From Strongylocentrotus droebachiensis (Eukaryota > Echinodermata > Echinoidea > Camarodonta > Strongylocentrotidae): a stretch of 64,000 nucleotides of DNA. Below, in pieces: positions 46,901 to 58,500 of the stretch (positions within the stretch are counted from its first letter, which is position 1; every line of letters begins with the position of its first letter). The stretch is taken from contig JAVYIG010000059.1 of the NCBI GenBank assembly GCA_035222895.1, positions 638,001-702,000 of the forward strand, written 5' to 3'. Below the pieces are notes generated by a model. That model saw only the letters and a list, made by a program, of their open reading frames with translations. It searched no databases and was not told the DNA's origin. The position numbers were made by a program, and so were the translations under genes.

Positions 46901-49900
46901 TTGCTATACCGGGCAAGCCTCTAGCTAGCTTTTTAGTCGTCCAGAGAAAATATATTCAAAATGTAGTAAACAGTTCCATTGAATCTGTGGGTACAGATAT
47001 AATCTGAACACAACGGTATAGGGGCAGTTTCATGACATTCCGCCGCCCCCCCCCCCCCCTGAAAAGAAATTCTTCCATCTTCGTCTTGTTACCTCCCTCT
47101 GAAGTCAGGCAATGTATCCTGCTCTGATAATTGAATAGACGATTAAACAAATATTCGATGGCTGCCCAAAGAAGGCCCATGTGACAAAATTCATTCTAAG
47201 ATTTGATCCACAAACTTAATGTGATTTCCTGACACAGTGAGATTTATCCCTGCTACCCTTAACACCTCTTTTCATATTAAATTCGACATCGAATTTATCT
47301 AAAATACAAACCTAAAATAGGCCCCGATTGATACAACGGTTTTAAGCTCTTCTCAACATCAATTTCATTTTTCGACGATCGGGCATGATTGCGCAATTTC
47401 ACGAATTTGCACGCGATCAAAATACTGTCTTGTCCCCATCCGGTGTACATTGCATCTCTCGTAATATTATACGGACAAACCTTTCCCTGTTGGTGTGTAT
47501 ATGCTAAAATGTCATAAATAGACACGTCGAAAACATTCATAGTTTCACTTCGGTACAAAAACCCGGTTTATATTACTTTCACATGGATATGATCATGTTA
47601 ACAGTTTAGCGGGGGTGGTGGGGGGGGGGGGTAGGAGACACGGGCAGTTGCTCCCAAGTGCACATCATTATGTAGCAAACAACACCCCCACTCACTGACG
47701 GCTCCTGCATTTTTGTATAGAATAATTGTTGCATTAGTTTGGGATAGGGTCCATGGCTTAATTCTTAATTGTAAATGTATTCTTAGCCTTTTGACACATG
47801 TTGACATTTTTCTGAATCTGTTATAATTATGGCTCAAATTTTACATCATTATATAATTTATTGTTTTTAATTTTAGCAAGCTGGTTGGCCTTTCGAAAAT
47901 TATATCATTGCTTTTAATTAGTGTTTAAGTAATACTATCTTCCCCATTTTAAATCACGTCGATCATGGCTATACGAAAAATGTGTGTTTTCATTCAATAT
48001 TTGAGAAATCCATTTGCGATAATATAGCCCTTTGGACGAACAAATTGTATACTACTATGCCATCTGATAGGCTATATTTACTCCTTTGAAAAAAATTATA
48101 ATAATTTCACATATCAAAAAGAAGGGTATTTCATTTAAAATAAAATCTGACCTTTCTCGAATTCTTGTAAAACAATACATAAACAGAACAAAAAAATGAA
48201 CATTTTACAAAATCAAACAACGACAACATCATCATCAACAATAAAACATTATAATTTAAGATATATTTAGCGCGCTAAAATATTAGAGCATGATGAAGCT
48301 CATATCGAATCATCTTGTCAGTGTTTATAATACGCGCTGATAACGCTCGGGACTCATGTACGGATTAAATAATTAACGTTACCCATCATCTGAGTTTCCG
48401 TAGTGTAGTGGTTATCACGTGAGTCTAACACACTCAAGGTCCCCGGTTCGTGCCCGGGCGGAAACTGTTGTTTTCGGTAACAAATAGGGTAAAATAGTTT
48501 GGCGCTTATTTATGAGCATTCTTTTGTTACTGTTTATATATTTACCTTATTTTCAATACCAACTGTACCTGCCCTTTCTTCTCAATAAGTTTTTTTCTTC
48601 CTTCTTACTAAATCATATACTGATATATTAACTTGTCTCCCTCTTCATTCTACCACAACATTTCTCTCTACTTCTTATAGTGATGAAATGCGACTAGGAA
48701 CTACTCAACGACAGAGAGTCAGGGACTAAAGGATGTGAGATCTGAGATCAGTTAATCGTAAAAGAAAGATAATCCATTTCGCTCAATTAAATCAACATAC
48801 ATGAGGTGCGAATGATTGGCTACACGTTCTAAATATCCGCGCAAAATCAGAAACCTATAATTACGGGAAATTGACAATGAATATATTTTTGGCGCGAACA
48901 ATACAATGAGTACGTCATCGACAAATGAAAACCATACCTCTCCGTTAATACCACCCCCTAATAGTAGAAACTGTCAAGATTAATCAAAAATTGACAAACG
49001 GGAAATGTTTAATCAAATCAAAGCATGAGTAATGTTCACACGACTTTAAGTTAACTTTAAGTTAAGGTCGTGAATTTAAACTTCGAAGTTATCTTGCAGT
49101 TAGGGGCGGTGCGGACGAAATCGTCGTTACAAATATATGAATTTCATCCGAATTTATAAACCGCGAGCGATCTTAAAGCCCCACTGTCCTACTTGTAGCT
49201 ACTTGCTCCCTCTATATAGAACACATTGCATAATCGGTGACCACTGGTCCCCCATGAACCTCTTTTTTCTTATGTTAATTGAGAGCTGAGTTGATGAGAT
49301 AGCCACCCCTGTCATTAACCATGCTGTGTGGTCTAATCCCGGCCAAATTAGTACAGTCGGCCTTTAAAGTTAGCGCGATAACTACAAGCAGCGGATAACT
49401 GTATGTGCCGTGTGGATGCAATCAGCTTCGAGGTTACGCTTGCTTAAAGTTAAAATGAATGCTTGCCCTCGAAGTTTAAAACATGGAGTACTCGTTGTGT
49501 CGTTGTTAGTGGATCAAGGTTTCATAAACTTGAAATTTAAAAATTACGTCGATCCCGTGTAAACCTAGCTATTGTTATGAGTATCAAAATGGATTTTGGA
49601 GAAAGCGGTGGACAAAATGGCCGTTTGGAAAATCCCGATAGTGACACCTGTTCTGCCTAGTCCAAGAGAGGATTTAGGAATTGAAAAGGTGTATTCTGAT
49701 TCATGCCAGGCTTAAATCATCATGGTTCGACCGAATTTAGTTCATCACGTCGGTGGCTTGTGTACAGGTCTATAAATATATCCATTCTATATATTGTATT
49801 TTCGGGTCGAAAATCCATTTAATTGGAATTATTGTGCAGGTCAGCGATGGTAATTGGGACCGTATGGTATACAACTGTACTTTTGTGTATAATAAGTAAC

Positions 49901-50564
49901 ATATACATCATGCACATGTCGAAAGTTAAAACCTCTCACAAACATTTTCATTTCATAAAACAAAAATACAGTATATAATTTCGATCATGAAGATATATAT
50001 ATTTATAACGAAGCATGTACTGAAAGCCTATTAGAAAAATATGACTAGCTGAGGCACGCTTCTGTACGTCCAACGTTTACTTGAAAGATTTATGTTTTGC
50101 TTTATATTACATATACGATTTAAAGCCCTTACAAAAACATTATTATGGAAATTTGGTCCACGTGTTGGCATATTATAATTAGAAGGAAAATAATCGGTAG
50201 AAATCCCCTGCTTTAGAGCAACTATGCAAACAATAATATTTCGGAAGACGAATCCTCTTTTTTCAAATTAACTCCCTGATGGGACGACACTGTATGGACA
50301 ATCATTGAAAGTCTGATTGTATTGTATACATTTGATAGGCTGCAGTAATTTTTTATCTCCTCTTATCCTTTTTCAATCTTGACCAGCAAATATGTTATTT
50401 GACAATGTTATTGATGTAAATTAAGCCCTGTGAATCACAAGTTTACTTGTAAGAGGACTATATAAGTAAATAAAGATTTTAAAATATGATGAAAATGAAG
50501 GTAGTGGTGATGATAGAGATATCAATGGTAGAGGTGGTGGTGGTGATTGATGATGATGATGATA

Positions 50565-50596
<32 letters not shown>

Positions 50597-50761
50597 GATG
50601 CCGAGGATGATGATGATGATGATGATGATGATGGTGATGATGATGTTGATGATGGTGATGATGATGAAGATGATGATGTTGATGATGGTGATGATGATGA
50701 TGATGATGATGGTGATGATGGAGATGATGATGATGATGATGATGGAGATGATGATGATGGA

Positions 50762-50795
<34 letters not shown>

Positions 50796-50973
50796 ATGAT
50801 GATGAAGATGATGATGTTGATGATGGTGATGATGATGATGATGATGGTGATGATGGAGATGATGATGATGATGATGATGATGAGGATGATAGATGACAGT
50901 GATGATGACAAAGATGATGATGGTAATGGAGATCATGGAGATGATGATGATGATGGTGATGGTGATGGAGATG

Positions 50974-51026
<53 letters not shown>

Positions 51027-54000
51027 GGTGATGATGATGAAGGAAAAGTTATATCGTGATGATTATGATGTTGATGATGATGGTGATGGAGATTATGATG
51101 ATGCTAATGATGATGATGGTGGTGATGATGGTGGTAATAAAGATTGATCATAACAATAATAAACGTGATGTTGATAAAGATGATAATGGCGATGCGGAGT
51201 GTTTTAACTTCTATGTTAGAAATGAAACTGAAACGAGAGTCTACACGAGATTCATAGCAAAATATCCGACCTCTATGCCCTCCACTCCAAAGCCCCCTAT
51301 AATAGGGAATGTTAGATTCTGCACGACGAGAACGTGGACTGCCCTTTTAAGGCAATGTGACGTCACATTGCCTTAAAAGGGCAGTCCACGTTCTCCGTCC
51401 TGCAAATCTAAAAGTCCCTAATATAAAAGATAAACTAACCTGTCCTTCAAATGATATTTGTGTTCCGTTCCGTTCTGGCACATTACTTCCCCACATTGAA
51501 AGCTTCCACTGAATATCTGTAACGTTTTCAGGAGCTGTTGTCTGATTGGTCGAAACTAAAACTGAAACGTTCAACTGGAGCGGGTTTAAGAGGCCAAGAA
51601 CGACCACCGCTGGCGGCAGGATTGCGATGTCGAGACGCTCTAACGTGACACCTATAGGTTAATGGATTGAGAAGACAAATTAGAAGTGAATAGAGGGGTA
51701 TGATATCAGGTATGATATTTATGAGGGCATCTATGGCATCTAGTGCAAGAAAAGAATCACATAGTCGATGTGAGTGATGTCTAGATAAATATAAAAGGAA
51801 AGGAATGTTACAAAATGTTTTATAAACCAGCTTTATTTTTTAAAGAAGATCATTGGCAATAAATCTGAAATCTAAAATTAACAAGTATTATCGAAACGAG
51901 ACCTGCATCAAAGAACTTCATTAAATAATACACGAAAGCCCTATGTTATTTCAACGTCCGCGGTGTTCTTTTTTATGATGTAAATTATAGCACACAGTCT
52001 CCCCTTAATATGACTAGATTACAGTGACATATTCAATAGGTCTATCTCACCTTTCGTGCTCAGATATAGAATTTCAATATATTTTGTTTAAATTCAAAGG
52101 CGGCATGTGCATTTTATTGCCTTATTTTCACGTAATAAACTATACATCGTGTAATAATGAAATCGACTATGATCTAGCTTTACACTGTCTTTGAAATATG
52201 ATTCTTCAAAAAAGTAGTAAATGTCTTAAATGATCTCGGCATTAACAGATGGAATATGTTACATGAGAAACCAACAGATGGTCAATATAAGGAGACAGAG
52301 TCGTCACTCTCGGCTTGGGGGGGAGGGGGTATATAACTTATGTTTCCTTTGCGTATGTGGTGTTTCATAAAGCTGTTCGTAAAGTTACGCGTGACTTTAC
52401 GAACGACTTGAATATGAAGTGCCAGATAGGATGCCCAAAGCTATATTTCCAATCACCTTAATTAAATTATGGCAAAAAATAAACTTTGCATTAATTTTTT
52501 TTGTTATAATAAGAATGATAATCTATATCTGCACAGTTCAACTTTAGTCGATGCAGTTTAAAAATTATTTGAGCACCCCATTTGGCTTGTCATATTTAAG
52601 TCATTCGTAAAGTCATGCGTAACTTTACGAACAGCTTTATGAAACACCCCCAGGGAGTATATTTTATCAGACGTAAGGGCAGGGGGCAATTTCACCAAAA
52701 GATTTCGGAACAAATTTCCAATTATTCCTTTTACCCAACCCCTTGGTGGATTGACATCTTGGTACGTTTTAATGACTTACGTCGTATTGGTTATTATTTT
52801 GAAAAAGCATTCAACGAGATGGTTGGATTCTGGTAGTGATGTAAAATAATTGTTGGCTTCTTATTTACTTTCTACCTTCGCAGAAATATAGTAGTAGTAG
52901 CTGTCAAATGAAAACGTTTGCTTTACATTCTTGAAATGATCTCATATTTCAAACTTGACGATAAAGAAAGAGCTCACAAGGATGGATTACATCATGTTCA
53001 GATTCATTCACAAATTACATAACAAGTGTCAAAAGCTATCCCGAACATTACTTTCTTTCTCGAGAATACTTCGAAAAAACCATGCAAATACCTGAATGCT
53101 TCTTGGATATAATTTGTGTTGTTGAGGGAAAGTGGGAGTAACTTGTAAAGATTGATACCAATTTAATGAATGCATATAATGGGGAGAAGTGTTTATGTGA
53201 TACTATAGGGGCAATCGACATTGATTAATGACACTTCTTAAACTTTCAGTATCTGTTTAAGAACTATACGAGAGGTTTACATAACACCGTGGGACAATAA
53301 GAGTGGTTGTTGAATGGTTGTTTTAAAGGCATTGCTGTTGGTCTATTTTCATAGGAGGGGACAAATGCATTGATAATTTGAAATAATAAAAGAAATAACT
53401 TTTTGCTGTGGCTGTCTTCTGAATGTAACAGTTGGCTGCCGGAAATCAGAAATTGTCATTCTAACAAACCAGTTATTGCAGTCAGAAGACCGGTCAAAAT
53501 GATGGTCCAACTTAAAACTACAACAATTGAAAGAGATACAAAATAGAATAGATAAGATAGTGATCATAGTTAAACGCCTCGTAGGATACACGTGTGCATG
53601 CTGAAGACGAAATGTAATAGACTCATCGTTTCTTATCATCTCGCTGATCAATAACAGCACATACAGAAATATTGGTATGATAGTGAGAATGTGAGCTGAC
53701 TTTTTTCTCATGGATATTTAGTGATTTTGTTTTCGTTTAATCCATTGAACTTTCTTTGTAAAATTGACAAAGATCACAATCCGTATCAGGACAATTACCC
53801 CTGGACAATCACCCTCCGGAAAATTACTCCCTGGAAAACTACCCCCAAGGAAATAACCCCCAGAAAAATACCCCCCCCCCCCCCTAAGGACAACCACCCC
53901 CTCCCTGAGTACCATTACCCCCAGAAAAAATACCCCAAGGACAATTACCCCCACCCCTGTTCATTAATGGGGAAGTCTATCATAATAATAAATTGGTTTT

Positions 54001-55520
54001 AATAAAAGATGAGGGTTTTGGGGGGTAATTTTCCTCGGGGAGGGGGGGAGGTAATCGTCCAAGAGGGATACATTTCCAAGGGGTTATTTTTCCGGGGGCA
54101 ATTGTCCTCGAAGGTGGCTGTCCTCTTGGGGGAGGGAGGGGTGTCCTCGGGGGTTATGTTCCTGGGGGTAATTGTCCTTGGTAATTGTCCATGGTCCCGC
54201 TGGCAATTGGCCGGGGTGATTGTTCCAGGGGTGACTTGTCCTAGAATCGTTTCATAAGAGTAAGTTAGAATTTATTAAGTGGTTCTTAAGTGTTATCCAC
54301 CTTATCGATTACGAAAAACATGTATAATTTCCGTTGTAAAGCATAAACCCCTAATGTTCGCCTTTCATTTCAAAGACAGGAAATATTTTAAGGATAGATT
54401 TAATTGAGATACCAGATCCACACCGGAAAGCATTGTGCTAGAGAGATAACATTTGTCTCAGTTTGACAAGCCACGGGAAACGTAATTAGGAAGACAAAAC
54501 AATACATTGAAAATGAACTGTTTTCATGCGTAGTATTCCCGGCATTTAACATTAATTTACACAGTTTGAAATGAAAATATTTCGTATAAATTATAGGCAT
54601 AGCACATTAAACTTTGCAAGTATTATGTATCGTCTGTTCAACAAAGAGATAACACGGATGACGCCCTTCTCTATCAATGGTTATGTAAGGTATGAATAAA
54701 AACAGATTATTTCTCCCACTATTCTTCCAATTTTGCAGTTCAAAACGTTATAGTTATTCGTTTTCCAAAATAGCGCACAAATGTTGTGCAGTGATAGTGG
54801 TTGATGATACTTAATGTATGTAAAGATTTGATGACAAAATGTCAGAATTTCTATTTTCTCCCTTCGCCCGCTCGCAAATTATGTTTAAAGAGAACGTTAG
54901 GACTGGGCGTTGTGGCGTGCGCCTGTAATCCAGCTAACAATGGAAGTTACAAACTGATTCAGCCGAGGACGCAGGTTCGAAACTGAGTCATGTCTTTTGG
55001 ATGGTGACGCATAAAGGTCGGTCCCCAGACGTAAATAATTATATCTGATTGATACACGTCTGTAAAAAAAAAAAAAAAAAAAAAAAATACACACACACAC
55101 ACACACGGATGAGAGAATGAGAGATGCCACCCCAGCAAAATTGTGGTCGTAGTCTTATGACCGTAAGTCACATAATTTTGAGTTCATCAAATTCTCATTA
55201 TCTTCTCTTAAAAAAATATGTTAATTTTCTACTGAAGTTACGTATTCAAGTTACCAAAATTACGTTTGGGAAGGTTTGTGTGAGAGCAAAATAGATTCAG
55301 ATAGATTTCTTAGTTTTCTCGTTATTGATCAATACTCCCTTTAAAAGACAAATTGATCCAAAGGATAATACGAGCATCTAGAACAGGGTGAAATGTCAAA
55401 TAAAGATAGAGACTTTCATGACCTTCTGACTATGAGGCAGATAAACGGGATGGGAGGGCACAACAAGCCAAGTACCCTTCCAGAACCGTAGTGGTATTCC
55501 TAAGGTTTAAAAGGAAAAAA

Positions 55521-55551
<31 letters not shown>

Positions 55552-58500
55552 ATTTGTGTAGGCCTATCCCCTTTCAATTTCTATACTCAATAGATAACTG
55601 GACATTACTTGTGATATTCATTTTTGTTTATTTTCTGCTTGTCACGAATTGTTGGGAGTTGTCCACCCTTTTTCAGAATCCTGGACCTCCCAATATATAC
55701 AATTTTCACAACAATTCAGACAATAAAACTGGTCCAATATATGTTGTTTATCGTAACACTAGGAGGGGTGGTATATCACCCCTTACCGTCGATTGCTTCC
55801 AAATTAACATTTATTCTCGCAGCAATAAATGTCGGTATACATAGTTCAACATGATTTATACTCTGTATATAGTATATAGTATCCGACCAAGGAGCTAACC
55901 CTACCTCATTCACCTGGCTTGGTTGAGTGTGACCATGTTGACCAGTGTGTATATCTGCAGCCACATTTGATGTATTATAAATTTATCATTTCTTATAAAG
56001 GAAACTCGATTAGAGCGGGAGAAAATCTGTAAATATAAGGCATCTCGTAAAACCTCACGCTTTCAATATCATGAAGTAATAATCATGAAGAGGCACTGTG
56101 GTTTATTGACGAGGGCTCTTATCTTGTCTCTCATACGAAAGGTCCCGGGTTCGATCCTTGCAGGGTCCTTACATCCTTGGACAAAAGCACTTTTCCCACA
56201 TTTGTCCGTCTTTACCCATGTGTATTTAATGGGTACCTTGCAATTCAAGGGATAATAGAAATTGCATGACCCTAAGGAGGAACAGTATCATATACTGATT
56301 ATGCTGACGATGAGGCTTAATTCCCTTGGCAAATAGAGAGGTCAAAACATTTTAATCAAGATATAAGGCCTATGTGAAGCTAGTAACTGGTAACTGCTCG
56401 AAAATCGGATAAGTGCAGTGGACGGAAATACAACATTTGAATATAATTCCATGAGTTGCCATAAATTTGAGGAAAACAATCCCCGTCACCTTTTACTGGA
56501 ATACTACCAATAAGTGTCATAATGATGTCTAGTGCTGTATCATATATGCAAACTTGACTGTAAACCTAACTGATCAATTCTAATTGTTCTTATCTTACGA
56601 AGCAGTAGAGTCAAAAATCATTTCATGAAATATATTTTTTCAATCTGGCACTTTATTAAAGCTCGCGATATTCGACTCCATCATACAAATGAAGTACTTC
56701 CGTGAAGTAAATGTTGATTTTTGATGAAACGCCAACCAAAATATTTCCAATTGGAAGCGCTATGATAATACCACTTCAGAGTTTAGCTTAAGTATAAGAA
56801 AAGCATGGCTCTAACTTGTCATTTGTATGCAAAGTAGTGTTCGGCATAATACTGTATTGTATGCATAGGCTTGCGGGGCGGGAGCTACTCCCACCCCTGA
56901 AATAATTTTAGGGGGGTATTGGGGGTGTGTGGGATCGTGAACCCGTATTCGGACTGTAACGTCATTGAGGGTCTACTTGTAGTTTGTATGAACTACTTCT
57001 TATGTTCCTAAGCAAGTAGTATTTCCACCATTAGAAAAAGTAAATTTGGTATATTTTGTCGGAGAAGTCAACCCCTAGCGAAACTTATGCTTATATGCCT
57101 ATTGCTGTATGTGATGTTAAAGGGGCATTCACCTCAAGTGAGGGCGGAAACACGATTTCAAATTGGAGAGGTTTCTGAGTGAAAAACAAGGAAATCCTGA
57201 GGTGAGAAACCTTCTTCTTCTTCTGTTTTATATATTTTTTTAATACTTCTTTCACGTTCTTCTTGTTCTGCTTGTCCTCCTATCCCTCCTCCTCCTCCTC
57301 CTTCCATGTCTGATCTTCCTCCTCCTCCTCCTCCTCCTCTTTCTTCTTCTTCTTCTTCTTTTTCTCCTTTTTTTTCCTTTTTCTTTTCTTTTTTTCCTTC
57401 TTCTTCTTCTTCTTCATCTTTTTCTTCTTCTTCTGCGTCTTCTTATTCTTCTCCTTCTTCTTCTTCGTCTTCTTCTTCTTCTTCTTCTTCTTCTTCTTCT
57501 TCTTCTTCTTCTTCTTCTTCTTCTTCCTCCTCCTCCTCTTACTTCTATTTCCTTTTCTCCTTTTTTCCTTCTTCTTCTTCATCTATTTCTTCTTCTTCTC
57601 CTTCTTCTTCTTGTTCTTGTTCTTCTTCTTGTTCTTCTCCTTCTTCTTCTTGTTCTTCTTCTTGTTCTTCTTCTTCTTCTTCTTCTTCTTCTCTGTAGTA
57701 GTAAGGATTCGTCGCTCATTATAATTCGGATCGATGGAGGTCTACCTTGGCCAAGATGTAAACAAATGGACGTTTAAGTTCAATGTTATCGTAAACAATA
57801 CTTGAAGAAAGGGCCATGAACTCGCTTAAAACCCAATTTATGAACTTGAATTTCACCAATAACATTGTTTCAAAACATGAACTACCTCGATACTGCGTGT
57901 AGCGTCAACTGTGCCTGTATTTTAGTTTAACAATTCGAAGGCTCTTTGAAACGTGTGTTTTACATTTTAATATCAACAATTATAAATCAACCCTTACACA
58001 AGGCCAGAAGTGAAGCTCTGTCAAAAATTTCGGGAACAAAAATTGAGGCAAATATTAATTTGGCTTTAAATTAAAAACCAGATAAGCAATGAATGCCAAT
58101 CCCCAGTAACGGAGCTAAACCGCATGTTCCATAATGTGGTTTCAGGATAGGAAACATATAAAGAAACTGTTCCCATGCATGCTTTGTAAAGATTCTCTAA
58201 ACCTAGCAAAAAATACTTGAGAATCGTTTGTCTGATTCATTGGTTTAGTTTTTGTATTTACACTTTGCTGCATTCAACACTGGGATGGATAAAGCGAGTG
58301 TTCATCCTGTAATTTTAGAAACATAACCCTCGTCCCATTTAAACGGTCATTTAAAGGTACTATGTCCCTTTTGCAGCCAACGTCAAATTATGTCGGATTT
58401 TGCAGGAATTATGAATATGTCATGTATGTCGTATATGTGAAATTTAAACATTAGCAGTGTCCTAGTATTCAAATTATGCAAGGAAACTCGTTTTATACTT

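Noticed and set aside
50421..51376. Long poly-Asp, poly-Met, poly-His and poly-Ile frames
   Set aside because: All arise from reading the (GAT)n repeat in different frames.
57280..57698. Poly-Lys and poly-Ser frames
   Set aside because: Artefacts of the (CTT)n tract.
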